Below, piece after piece: positions 25,025 to 32,967 of a stretch of DNA of 64,000 bases (position 1 is the first letter of the stretch; each line of letters opens with the position of its first letter). The stretch spans positions 248,001-312,000 of the forward strand of contig NZ_JAEPWN010000001.1 in the NCBI RefSeq assembly GCF_016654005.1, written 5' to 3'. The notes below the pieces were generated by a model, which worked only from the letters and a program-made list of their open reading frames with translations, was not told the origin of the DNA and searched no databases. The translations under genes and the position numbers were made by a program. This stretch comes from Brevundimonas nasdae. GTDB taxonomy: Bacteria > Pseudomonadota > Alphaproteobacteria > Caulobacterales > Caulobacteraceae.

Positions 25025-26962
25025 TTGACCGACCCCGTTCCTGATGTTCCACAGTGGGATGAGTTTGAACGCCTGAACGCCTTGGGTTCCTACGACATAC
25101 TGGACACGGAGCGAGAGCAGGCGTTCGACGATGTCGTCCAACTGATCGCCCGCATCTGCGAAACCCCGATCGCGGTGGTCAATCTGATCGACGCGGACCG
25201 CCAGTGGTTCAAGGCCGAGGTCGGACTGGGCGTGCGCGAGACGCCGCTGGCCACATCCTTCTGCGCCCACGCCCTGCTGCTGGAAGACGGAATGCAGGTG
25301 CCGGACGCCACGGTGGACCCAAGGTTCGAATGCAATCCCTTGGTGACGGGCGACACCCATCTGCGGTTCTACGCCGGACAGTTGCTGAAGACCCAGGACG
25401 GTCTGCCGCTGGGCACCCTGTGCGTGCTGGACACCCAGCCCCGGCCTGAGGGGCTGACCGAGGTTCAGGCCATGGCGCTGAGAACCCTGGCCGGGCAGGT
25501 GATGACCCAGCTGGAGCTGCGCCGCACCCTGATCCAGCGGGCCAAGAGCGAGGAGACGACGCGTCGCGCCCTGGCGGCGTCGAACTATGTCGGGGCCTGG
25601 GACTGGGACGTGCCCGGCGACCGCATCGTCGCCGACGAACGTTTCGCCAACATCTATGGCGTGGACCCGAAAGTCGCCGCGCAAGGCGCGCCGTTAAGCG
25701 CTTTTCTGCGCAATGTGCATCCCGACGACGCCGTTCGGGTGGAGGCGGAGATCGACGCCCTGATGATCACGGGCGGGGCCTTCCTCAGCGAATACCGCAT
25801 CCTGCACGAGGAGAACGGCGAGCGCTGGATTCAGGCGCGCGGCCATATCTATCTGAACGACGAGGGGGCGCCGGTGCGGTTTCCCGGCATCGCCACCGAC
25901 ATCACGGCGCGCCGTCGCCAGGACGCGCATCTGGCTGAGGCGGTGCTGCAGCTGGCTGACAGCGAGGCGCGGTTCCGCTCTCTGGCCGACGCCATGCCCC
26001 AGATGGTCTGGTCTTCGCCCCCGGACGGCCATCCCGACTATTACAACGCCCGCTGGTACGCCTTCACCGGCACGACGCCCGGCTCCAGCGAAGGCCAGGG
26101 CTGGGACAATCTGGTGCATGAGGACGACCGCGCGCGCGGTCAGACCCTGTGGCGGCAGTCGTTGGAGAGCGGCGAACCCTATGAGGTCGAATACCGGCTG
26201 AAACACCATGCCGGGGGCTATCGCTGGGCGCTGGCGCGGGCGGAAGCGGCCCGCAACGAGGCGGGCGAGATCACGCGCTGGTTCGGCAGCTGCACCGACA
26301 TCGACGACCTGAAGCGGCTGGAGCACGAGCGGGAGCTGGTCAGTCAGGAGCTGAGCCACCGCATCAAGAACATCTTCGCCGTGGTGTCGGCCCTGGTGGC
26401 CCTGTCGGCGCGCCAGCACCCCGAGGCGCGGGACTTCGCCACATCCCTGCGCACGCGGATAAACGCCCTGGCGCGGGCGCATGAGTTTGTCCGGCCGCAC
26501 ACCGAGACGTCGCAGCCCGCGGTCGGCGTGACCACCCTGCACGCCTTCTTCCACGACCTGTTCAGCGCCTATGCCGATGAGAAGGGGCAGGGACGGGTGC
26601 TGATCAGCGGCGACGACACGGTCTTTGACGACCAGTCGGCGACCTCGGTGGCGCTGCTGTTCCACGAACTGGCGACCAATGCGGCCAAGCACGGCGCCCT
26701 GTCCGCCTCACGCGGGCGCGTCAACCTGAACACCCGGCATGAAGGCGACCGTTTCATCCTGAGCTGGCGGGAGACGGGCGGGCCGCCGATCAACGGCGCC
26801 CCCACGCGCAACGGCTTCGGCTCTTCCCTGGCCACCCTGTCTGTCGAGACCCAGCTGGGCGGGCGGCTGGAGCGCGAATGGCGGCCTGAAGGCCTGCAAA
26901 TGGTCGTGGATCTGCCCGCCGCCGCGCTGTCACGGCGACGCGCGGCGGGAAAGAGTCTCTGA
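25025..26962 (+). CDS. GAF-PAS-PAS HWE-family sensor histidine kinase
   Basis: A 645-residue soluble kinase with no membrane segment. GAF at about 25-165 (CETPIAVVNLIDADRQWFKA, SFCAHAL), PAS at 180-300 and 315-435, then an HWE catalytic region: the phospho-acceptor is His445 in ELSHRIKNIFAVVSALV, followed by HELATNAAKHGAL and WRETGGPP with the family's W-x-E. HWE kinases are mostly alphaproteobacterial and commonly feed the general stress PhyR pathway or single-domain regulators. The start is TTG 25025 with AAAGGA eight bases upstream; no ATG lies near. A stand-alone receiver follows 71 bases downstream, a likely partner. Confidence 0.92.
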   Translation: MTDPVPDVPQWDEFERLNALGSYDILDTEREQAFDDVVQLIARICETPIAVVNLIDADRQWFKAEVGLGVRETPLATSFCAHALLLEDGMQVPDATVDPRFECNPLVTGDTHLRFYAGQLLKTQDGLPLGTLCVLDTQPRPEGLTEVQAMALRTLAGQVMTQLELRRTLIQRAKSEETTRRALAASNYVGAWDWDVPGDRIVADERFANIYGVDPKVAAQGAPLSAFLRNVHPDDAVRVEAEIDALMITGGAFLSEYRILHEENGERWIQARGHIYLNDEGAPVRFPGIATDITARRRQDAHLAEAVLQLADSEARFRSLADAMPQMVWSSPPDGHPDYYNARWYAFTGTTPGSSEGQGWDNLVHEDDRARGQTLWRQSLESGEPYEVEYRLKHHAGGYRWALARAEAARNEAGEITRWFGSCTDIDDLKRLEHERELVSQELSHRIKNIFAVVSALVALSARQHPEARDFATSLRTRINALARAHEFVRPHTETSQPAVGVTTLHAFFHDLFSAYADEKGQGRVLISGDDTVFDDQSATSVALLFHELATNAAKHGALSASRGRVNLNTRHEGDRFILSWRETGGPPINGAPTRNGFGSSLATLSVETQLGGRLEREWRPEGLQMVVDLPAAALSRRRAAGKSL

Positions 26963-27033
26963 TTAGGACAAATTTGAAACTGTGCGGCCCATCATGCGTT
27001 CGAGACGCTAACTAGGATTGGTACTGAAAGTTT

Positions 27034-27441
27034 ATGCCCGCCCGCATCCTCATAATTGAAGATGAAGCCCTGGTCGCCATGGAGCTTCGCTTCGTGCTGG
27101 AAGACCTTGGGCACGACGTGGTGGGCGTCGCCGCGACGGCCAAGTCAGCCCGCGACATCGTCCATGAGTCCGAGATCGACCTGGCCCTGGTGGACATTCA
27201 CCTGTCGGACGGGCCGACCGGCATCGACCTGGGCCGTGAGCTGGGCCAGGACCTGGGCGTATCGGTCCTGTTCATGACCGGCAATCCCGGCATGGTCCGT
27301 GACGGCGTCGCCGGGGCCATCGGCGTCCTGTCCAAACCCGCCGACGAACAGGCCGTCCAGACCGCCGTCGACTACGCCATGCGCCGCCGCCAGGGCCAGC
27401 CGGTGCAATACGCGCCCCCCGGACTGCAGCTTTTCGGCTGA
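27034..27441 (+). CDS. Single-domain response regulator (receiver only)
   Basis: A 135-residue CheY-like protein: acidic pocket LIIEDEALVAME, phospho-acceptor Asp54 in LALVDIHLSDGPTG, conserved Thr in VLFMTGNP and Lys in VLSKPAD. There is no output domain; the last 20 residues are a flexible tail. This IHLSDG-type receiver subclass usually pairs with HWE/HisKA_2 kinases, and one is encoded directly upstream in the same direction. It probably works as a phosphate shuttle or sink for that kinase. Confidence 0.88.
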   Translation: MPARILIIEDEALVAMELRFVLEDLGHDVVGVAATAKSARDIVHESEIDLALVDIHLSDGPTGIDLGRELGQDLGVSVLFMTGNPGMVRDGVAGAIGVLSKPADEQAVQTAVDYAMRRRQGQPVQYAPPGLQLFG

Positions 27442-27512
27442 CGGATCGCCGCGCCGGTTGCGCATCTGTTGATGCGGCATATGTCGAATGCTCCCCCCGA
27501 TAGGAGCCTTCG

Positions 27513-28472
27513 ATGACCACACTGAACCAACGGCCGCTTGGAGACAGCGGACTTGAGATCGCCCCGCTGGTGTTCGGCGGCAATGTCTTCGGCTGGACGG
27601 CGGATGAACAGGCGTCCTTCGCCCTGTTGGACGGGTTTGTGGAGGCGGGGTTCGACGCCATCGACACCGCCGATGTCTATTCCCGCTGGGTTCCCGATCA
27701 TGTCGGCGGCGAGAGCGAGACGATCATCGGCAAATGGCTCAAGGCGCGCGGCGTGCGTGACAAGGTCAAGATCTTCACCAAGGTCGGCGCCGATATGGGC
27801 CAGGGCCGCAACGACCTGACGGCGGGCTGGATCGAAAAGGCGGTCGAGGACAGCCTGCGTCGGCTGCAGACCGACTACATCGACCTGTACCAAACCCACT
27901 GGGCCGATCCGCTGACGCCGCAGGAGGAGACGCTGAAGGCGCTGGACCGGCTGGTGAAGGCGGGCAAGGTGCGGGCCATCGGCACATCCAACCACACCAC
28001 CGAACAGGTCGCCGAGGCGCTGGCGATATCCGAGCGCGAAGGGCTGGCCGCCTATGCGTTGATCCAGCCGCACTACAACCTCTACAGCCGCGACACCTTC
28101 GAAGGGCCGTTGCAGGACCTGGCGGTGGAGAAGGGGCTGGGCGTCATCACCTATTACAGCCTGGAAAGCGGCTTCCTGACCGGCAAGTACAAGACGGTCG
28201 AACAGATCGCCGGGACCAGCCGCGAGCACGCCCTGAAGGACAGGTTCGACGAACGCGGCGTGCGGATTCTGGCGGTGCTGGACGGCGTGGCCCAGCGCAA
28301 CGAGGCGACTTCGGCCCAGACGGCTCTGGCGTGGCTGCTGGCCCAGCCGGGCGTGACGGCTCCGATCGTCAGCGCCACCTCGACCGAACAGCTGGAGGAC
28401 ATCGTCAAGGCGGGGGCGTTGAGCCTGTCGGCTGACGATGTCGCGGAACTGACCGAGGCCAGCGCGTACTAG
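27513..28472 (+). CDS. Aldo/keto reductase
   Basis: A 319-residue NADPH-dependent oxidoreductase of the AKR superfamily (tim-barrel). The catalytic tetrad is visible: Asp and Tyr in DAIDTADVYSRW, Lys in KIFTKVGADMG, His in DLYQTHWADP. The cofactor-binding end APIVSATSTEQL is conserved. GATAGGAG lies just before ATG 27513. The substrate cannot be assigned from sequence. It stands between the receiver gene and an intergenic repeat. Confidence 0.9.
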   Translation: MTTLNQRPLGDSGLEIAPLVFGGNVFGWTADEQASFALLDGFVEAGFDAIDTADVYSRWVPDHVGGESETIIGKWLKARGVRDKVKIFTKVGADMGQGRNDLTAGWIEKAVEDSLRRLQTDYIDLYQTHWADPLTPQEETLKALDRLVKAGKVRAIGTSNHTTEQVAEALAISEREGLAAYALIQPHYNLYSRDTFEGPLQDLAVEKGLGVITYYSLESGFLTGKYKTVEQIAGTSREHALKDRFDERGVRILAVLDGVAQRNEATSAQTALAWLLAQPGVTAPIVSATSTEQLEDIVKAGALSLSADDVAELTEASAY

Positions 28473-28507
28473 GGCCAATCGACATTCAGTAAGCCGAGAT
28501 TTTAGAT

Positions 28508-28638
28508 CGTCATTCCGGGGCTGAGCGAAGCGAAGAACCCGGAACCCAGGAGGTTCGCACCCCGGCGCCGAACACCTTCAGCAACGGCGTCGCGGCCCTG
28601 GATTCCGGGTTCGTCCTTACGGGCGCCCCGGAAGGACG
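28508..28638. repeat. Long imperfect inverted repeat (mobile-type intergenic palindrome)
   Basis: Outer arms CGTCATTCCGGGGC (28508) and GCCCCGGAAGGACG (28625-28638) pair with one mismatch, and inner arms GAACCCGGAACCCAGG (28535-28550) and CCTGGATTCCGGGTTC (28597-28612) pair with one mismatch, enclosing a 46-base loop. It lies between two stop codons, the usual site for such dispersed palindromes of Alphaproteobacteria. Confidence 0.7.
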
Positions 28639-28678
28639 GTTTGGGGGCTGAACGTCAATCGAACCTGGGTCAAAGCGG

Positions 28679-28709
28679 CTTCTCCCTCCCCGTCGCGCGG
28701 AGGGAGAAG
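28679..28709 (-). terminator. Hairpin downstream of trxB
   Basis: A perfect 11-bp stem CTTCTCCCTCC / GGAGGGAGAAG with a 9-base loop lies 8 bases beyond the trxB stop. The T-tract on the reverse strand is weak. Very similar CTTCTCCC/GGGAGAAG hairpins occur at 45092-45112, so it may be part of a repeat family rather than a dedicated terminator. Confidence 0.5.
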
Positions 28710-28716
28710 TCGGAAA

Positions 28717-29724
28717 TCACCAGACCCCGATCTTCTCGGCCTCGGCGTGGCTGATCGGGTGATTGGCCTTGGCGTGGTCTTCCTCGGCCAGGAAACGGGC
28801 GGCCTCCAGCGCGGCCATGCAGCCCATGCCGGCGGCGGTGACGGCCTGACGATAGACGTCGTCGGTGACGTCGCCGGCGGCCCAGACGCCTTCGATGGCG
28901 GTGGAGGCCGTGCCCGGCTTCACGCGCAGATAACCGCCCGAGTTGGTCTCAAGCTGGCCCTTGAACAGTTCCGACGACGGGGCGTGGCCGATGGCGATGA
29001 AGACGCCGTCGGCGGGGATTTCGCGGGTCGAGCCGTCCTGCACATTCTTCAGGCGCACGCCGGTGACATTCTTGGCCATGCCGTCGACGACGCCGACGAT
29101 CTCCTCGATGGCCACGTTCCAGATCACCTCAATCTTGGGATTGGCGAACAGGCGGTCCTGCAGGATTTTCTCGGCGCGGAACTCGTTCTTGCGGTGGATG
29201 ACCGTGACCTTGGAGGCGAAGTTGGTCAGGAACAGCGCCTCTTCGACGGCGGTGTTGCCGCCGCCGACCACGACCACCTCCTTGCCACGATAGAAGAAGC
29301 CGTCGCAGGTGGCGCAGGCCGAGACGCCAAAGCCCTGATAGGCCGCCTCAGACTCCAGGCCCAGCCACTTGGCCTGGGCGCCGGTGGAGATGATGACCGT
29401 CTCGGCCAGGATACCCTCGCCGCTGTCCAGCGTCAGTCGGAACGGCCGCTGCGACAGGTCCGCCGAGGTGACGATGTCGTGGATGACCTCTGTGCCGACG
29501 TGCAGGGCCTGGGCCTGCATCTGCTCCATCAGCCACGGACCCTGAATCGTTTCGGCGAAACCGGGATAGTTCTCGACATCGGTGGTGATGGTCAGCTGGC
29601 CGCCGGGCTGGATGCCGGCGATGACGACGGGGTTCAGCGAGGCGCGCGCGGCATAGATGGCGGCGGTCCAACCGGCGGGACCGGATCCGATGATGGCGAC
29701 GCGGACGGTTCTGGGAGTGCTCAT
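28717..29724 (-). CDS. trxB: Thioredoxin-disulfide reductase
   Basis: A 335-residue FAD/NADPH enzyme that keeps thioredoxin reduced. FAD motif IIGSGPAGWTAAIYAAR near the N-terminus, redox-active CATC within VSACATCDGFFYRGK, NADPH motif VVVGGGNTAVEEALFL and the C-terminal FAD motif VWAAGDVTDDVYRQ. Length is normal. It is transcribed alone; the stop is followed by a hairpin. Confidence 0.96.
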   Translation of the reverse strand: MSTPRTVRVAIIGSGPAGWTAAIYAARASLNPVVIAGIQPGGQLTITTDVENYPGFAETIQGPWLMEQMQAQALHVGTEVIHDIVTSADLSQRPFRLTLDSGEGILAETVIISTGAQAKWLGLESEAAYQGFGVSACATCDGFFYRGKEVVVVGGGNTAVEEALFLTNFASKVTVIHRKNEFRAEKILQDRLFANPKIEVIWNVAIEEIVGVVDGMAKNVTGVRLKNVQDGSTREIPADGVFIAIGHAPSSELFKGQLETNSGGYLRVKPGTASTAIEGVWAAGDVTDDVYRQAVTAAGMGCMAALEAARFLAEEDHAKANHPISHAEAEKIGVW

Positions 29725-29794
29725 GACGCCTATTTAGGCGCTGATTCCTTTCTGTGCGATGCTCGTCTTCGGGTCTGACGGATCGGAAGCGGAA

Positions 29795-30001
29795 ATGAAG
29801 AACAAGGGTGCAGCGTTTTTCAGCGGCGGCATAGGCATGGGCGTCGCCATCGGCGTGGCGCTGGGTGTGGCGATGGACAATCTGGCCGTGGGGATCGCCC
29901 TGGGCGTGGCCATCGGTTCCGGCCTCGGGTCCGCGGGAATGGCGGCGATCAACAAGAAGGCCGAAGACGGCAAGGACGACGACGACAAGTCGCCGGACTA
30001 G
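29795..30001 (+). CDS. Small glycine-zipper membrane protein
   Basis: A 68-residue protein: short polar start MKNKGAAFF, a Gly-rich hydrophobic stretch (GGIGMGVAIGVALGVAMDN then VGIALGVAIGSGLGSAGM) long enough for two membrane passes, and a very acidic tail (AEDGKDDDDKSPD). ATG 29795 is preferred because GGAAGCGGAA precedes it; an in-frame ATG at 29759 has no such site. Related hypothetical proteins are widespread, with no known function. Its stop overlaps the convergent ELM1 gene by four bases. Confidence 0.6.
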   Translation: MKNKGAAFFSGGIGMGVAIGVALGVAMDNLAVGIALGVAIGSGLGSAGMAAINKKAEDGKDDDDKSPD

Positions 30002-31017
30002 GCGGTCGCGCGGGTGCTCATCGCCTCCAGCACCGCGCGCGCCGCCCGGTCGGTTTCGGCCAGCGGCTCATAGGTCCAGGCGTCCAGCGTCCCGTCGAAC
30101 GCGCGGGTCGCGCCGCGTGATTGCAGGTCGTCGTGCAGGCGGGCGAACTTGCCGCCGGACTTCAGCGGGACCATGGGCAGGATGTGGACGGGTTTGCCGG
30201 TCGATGCGGCCTCGGCCGCCATGTTGGCGCTGTCCTCGGTGACCAGGATGTGGTCGGCGTGATGCAGGAAGCCGAACAGGGGGTTGTCGCCGGTCCCGTC
30301 CCAGATCCAGCCGGGCAGGTCCGACAGACGCGCGGTCATCGCCGCCTTGGCTGCGTCCGGGGTCCGGCGCGAGAAGGTCAGCATCAGCGATCCGCCCGCG
30401 GCTTTCACCGCCGCCGCGATCCGGTCCGCGAGGGCGGCCGCATGGTCGGGGGGCAGGTCGAACGCCTTGGACTTGCCGCCGATCAGGGCGGCGACGCGCG
30501 GATGGGGCAGGGGGGCGATGCGGTCGGCGAAGGCGGGCGCGGCCTCGGCGATCCGTTGCGGCGTGATGCGGTGGGGCGAGCCGGTGATCTCAAAGACATT
30601 GTCGCCCGACAGACCGTCGTGGGCCGGGGCGACGATCATGTCGTAGCGGGTGTTGGCCCAGCGCGGGTCCTGGGTCTGGACGACGAAGGTCCTGCCGCCG
30701 CTCCGTTCCTTGATTCGGGTCGAAAGCGGAAGGGTGGCGCGGCCGGTGGCGATCCACAGATCGGGCCACAGATCGGGCCGTGCGGCGTCCAGCGGATCAG
30801 ACGCCGGGTCCAGCATGGCCCGCGTCTTCAAGGCTGAGGGCCAGCGGTCAAACAGAGGCCGCCAGCGAATGTGTTTGATCGTGATGTCGGCAGGCGTCAG
30901 GCGCTGGATGGCCTCGGCCAGGCCCAGCGCCTGATTTTCAATGCCGGTGCGGCCGTCAGAGACGACCCAGATGGCAAGAGGGCCGGACGAGCGGGGACGA
31001 GCGAACGCCCCCGCCAT
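29998..31017 (-). CDS. Mitochondrial fission ELM1-family protein
   Basis: A 339-residue protein of the ELM1/DUF1022 family (named after a plant organelle-fission factor; the fold resembles glycosyltransferases). Visible motifs: WVVSDGRTGIENQALGLAEA, the repeated DLW in ARPDLWPDLWIATGR, VQTQDPRW, GGKSKAFDL, SRRTP and VTEDSANMAAEAASTGKPVHI, the last being GT-B-like. It is widespread in Alphaproteobacteria with unknown bacterial function. ATG 31017 is preferred; GTG 31032, inside the end of greA, is possible. Probably cotranscribed with greA. Confidence 0.82.
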   Translation of the reverse strand: MAGAFARPRSSGPLAIWVVSDGRTGIENQALGLAEAIQRLTPADITIKHIRWRPLFDRWPSALKTRAMLDPASDPLDAARPDLWPDLWIATGRATLPLSTRIKERSGGRTFVVQTQDPRWANTRYDMIVAPAHDGLSGDNVFEITGSPHRITPQRIAEAAPAFADRIAPLPHPRVAALIGGKSKAFDLPPDHAAALADRIAAAVKAAGGSLMLTFSRRTPDAAKAAMTARLSDLPGWIWDGTGDNPLFGFLHHADHILVTEDSANMAAEAASTGKPVHILPMVPLKSGGKFARLHDDLQSRGATRAFDGTLDAWTYEPLAETDRAARAVLEAMSTRATA

Positions 31018-31022
31018 CGGGC

Positions 31023-31496
31023 TTATTTCCACTCGACCTTGAGGATTTCGTAAGCCTTGACGCCGCCGGGAGTGTTGACCTCGACCACGTCGCCGACCTC
31101 CTTGGAGATCAGGGCGCGGGCGATCGGCGAGGCGATGGAGATCTTGCCCTGCTTCACGTCGGCTTCGTGTTCGCCGACAATCTGATAGCGGCTCTCTTCC
31201 TCGGTGTCCTCGTCGACGACCGTGACGGTCGCGCCGAATTTGACCTGGCTGCCCGACAGTTTGGACACGTCGATGACCTGGGCGCGGCTGATCTTGTCCT
31301 CGATCTCGGCGATCTGGCCTTCGATCCAGCCCTGGCGTTCCTTGGCCGCGTGATACTCGGCGTTTTCAGACAGGTCGCCGTGCTCGCGGGCTTCAGAGAT
31401 GGCCGCGATGACACTGGGCCTTTCGACCGACTTCAGTTGTTTCAGTTGATCGTCGAGGACGCGATAGCCCTCGCCCGTCATCGGCACTTTTTCCAT
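31023..31496 (-). CDS. greA: Transcription elongation factor GreA
   Basis: GreA enters the RNA polymerase secondary channel and promotes cleavage of backtracked transcripts. The 157-residue protein has the N-terminal coiled coil with the conserved tip [15 protein letters not shown] and the C-terminal globular domain ([41 protein letters not shown]). ATG 31496 begins the family N-terminus [14 protein letters not shown]; the longer frame upstream is not conserved. The ELM1 gene follows with almost no gap. Confidence 0.96.
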   Translation of the reverse strand: MEKVPMTGEGYRVLDDQLKQLKSVERPSVIAAISEAREHGDLSENAEYHAAKERQGWIEGQIAEIEDKISRAQVIDVSKLSGSQVKFGATVTVVDEDTEEESRYQIVGEHEADVKQGKISIASPIARALISKEVGDVVEVNTPGGVKAYEILKVEWK

Positions 31497-31646
31497 TGGT
31501 GTCGTGATTTTTCTGGTTCGCCCGGAGATAGGAAAGACGCGAATTAAGCACACAAAAGGCCGCGGGGCGGGCGCGGCCGGGCATCGAAAATAGGCCTGAT
31601 CGCCCTTTAATTCAAGGGCGAGGCCGATCTCGCGGCTGTGGATGGA

Positions 31647-31847
31647 TCAGGCGCGGGCCGAAGGTTCGGCTTTCCGGTCGCGTTTCAGCACTGTTTTGAT
31701 CAGGCTGTACGCCAGCCAGCCCAGGCCCGCGAGGCCCAGCAGCATGAACAGGCCAGAGGTCAGGGCTGCCCCTGCAGCCATGAAGGCCAGGACGAAAGCG
31801 AGGGCGGAGGCCAGCCCCGCGACGATCTGAATGGTTTGAAGGCGCAT
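31647..31847 (-). CDS. Small two-helix membrane protein
   Basis: A 66-residue protein with two hydrophobic helices (about 6-28, IVAGLASALAFVLAFMAAG, and 32-50, GLFMLLGLAGLGWLAYSLI) and a basic C-terminus (KTVLKRDRKAEPSARA), topology probably with both ends inside. I do not recognise a family. Codon positions behave like a real gene. It lies in the same direction as the glutathione transferase gene upstream. Confidence 0.55.
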   Translation of the reverse strand: MRLQTIQIVAGLASALAFVLAFMAAGAALTSGLFMLLGLAGLGWLAYSLIKTVLKRDRKAEPSARA

Positions 31848-31900
31848 GGCGTATTAACGCCTTGGCAAGTTTCTGGTTGCGTCAAACAGCCCCACCCAGG

Positions 31901-32566
31901 TCAGGCATAGGCGTAGGGGCCGCCGCGCTCCAGCGCACGCTGATAGGCGGGGCGCGCATGGATGCGCTGCAGAAACGCCTTCAGCCGGGGTTGATCCGCC
32001 ACGTCGAAGGCGCGCGTGGCGCCCGCCTCGACAGGAAAGCTCATGATGATGTCGGCGGCGGTGAACTGATCGCCTGCAAACCACTCCGAGCGGGTCAGCT
32101 CCGCCTCCCAGAAGCCGACGGCGGCGCGCAGTTGCGGGGCGACCAAGGTGGCGATGGTCTTGTCGGAGACGGCCTTGATAAGGGGGCGGATCAGGCCGGG
32201 CACACGCTTGGGCAGGACGCTGAAGACCAGTGAGAGCAACAGGGGCGGCATGGCCGAACCCTCGGCATAATGCAGCCAGTAGGTGAAGCGGCGGGCGTTC
32301 TCGGTGCGCGGGGCCGGGCGCAGGCGGCCTTCGCCATAGGTGTCCAACAGATATTCGAAGATGGCCCCGGTCTCGGCCACCTTGATGTCGCCGTACTCGA
32401 TCACTGGCGACTTGCCCAGCGGATGAATGGCGATCAGCTCCGGCGGCGCCAGCCGGGTGGCCGGATTGCGCTGATAGCGCACCACCTCATAGGGCAGGCC
32501 CAGTTCTTCCAGCAGCCACAACACCCGCTGCGAGCGGCTGTCGTTCAGGTGGTGGACCTTGATCAT
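31901..32566 (-). CDS. Glutathione S-transferase family protein
   Basis: A 221-residue two-domain GST. The N-terminal thioredoxin fold shows the GSH site HHLNDSRSQRVLWLLEELG, NPLGKSPV-like IHPLGKSPVIEYGD and the conserved ETGAIFEYLLDTYG; the C-terminal helical domain includes DQFTAADIIMSFPVE, the N-capping signature. Ser in NDSRS is the likely catalytic residue. It conjugates or reduces small electrophiles; the substrate is unknown. A second reverse gene (32626-32838) lies upstream. Confidence 0.92.
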   Translation of the reverse strand: MIKVHHLNDSRSQRVLWLLEELGLPYEVVRYQRNPATRLAPPELIAIHPLGKSPVIEYGDIKVAETGAIFEYLLDTYGEGRLRPAPRTENARRFTYWLHYAEGSAMPPLLLSLVFSVLPKRVPGLIRPLIKAVSDKTIATLVAPQLRAAVGFWEAELTRSEWFAGDQFTAADIIMSFPVEAGATRAFDVADQPRLKAFLQRIHARPAYQRALERGGPYAYA

Positions 32567-32625
32567 TGAAAGCGCTCCGACGGCAAGACGCGACTATCCG
32601 CACGCCCGCCGCCGGAGTCGAGCCT

Positions 32626-32838
32626 TCATCGTGCCGCGCGGCCGCTCCAGCGGGTGCGGGCCGTGGGACGGCCCACAGGGCGAACCGGCGCCTTGGAGCC
32701 CTCGCGGTGATTGCGCCAGACCTCATAGGCCAAGGTGGCCAGGGCCAGCTTGCCGGCGTGGCGACCGGCGAGACGGCGTCCACCCTTGGACAGCAGAAGA
32801 CCGCCGAGAATGGGAACAAGCTTGTGCAGACGAGCCAT
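32626..32838 (-). CDS. Small basic protein of unknown function
   Basis: A 70-residue protein: MARLHKLVPILGGLLLSKGGRR, a short hydrophobic helix, then HAGKLALATLAYEVWRNHREG and a basic Pro/Arg tail. The family is not recognised. ATG 32838 has AAGGAG seven bases upstream, which supports the call over the longer frame to 32940. A possible EcfG-like promoter lies 23-47 bases upstream. Confidence 0.55.
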   Translation of the reverse strand: MARLHKLVPILGGLLLSKGGRRLAGRHAGKLALATLAYEVWRNHREGSKAPVRPVGRPTARTRWSGRAAR

Positions 32839-32860
32839 GGAAATCTCCTTCGGCAGGGAT

Positions 32861-32885
32861 AACGCGCGGAGAGGCTTCGCGTTCG
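32861..32885 (-). promoter_or_regulatory. Weak EcfG-like promoter candidate
   Basis: On the reverse strand CGAAC-N16-CGTT matches the general-stress consensus except for the first base of the -35 box. It ends 23 bases upstream of the small basic protein start. One mismatch in a short motif makes chance a real alternative. Confidence 0.3.
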
Positions 32886-32967
32886 GATCGGCATTGATGT
32901 GGGGTGCAGGGGGCGCGGTGAAAAGGTTTCGCGCGCGCACCGTGAAAACCAGTGCTAGCCCTAGGGG

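Noticed and set aside
31601-31620. Hairpin CGCCCTT-taattc-AAGGGCG between greA and the small membrane protein gene as a terminator
   Set aside because: There is no T-tract on either strand and the stem is only 7 bp; it is left unassigned.
31856-31879. EcfG-like GCAAC-N16-CGTT on the reverse strand ahead of the small membrane protein (31647-31847)
   Set aside because: The -35 box has a mismatch at a key position and the -10 is only 9 bases from the start codon, leaving no room for a leader with a ribosome site.
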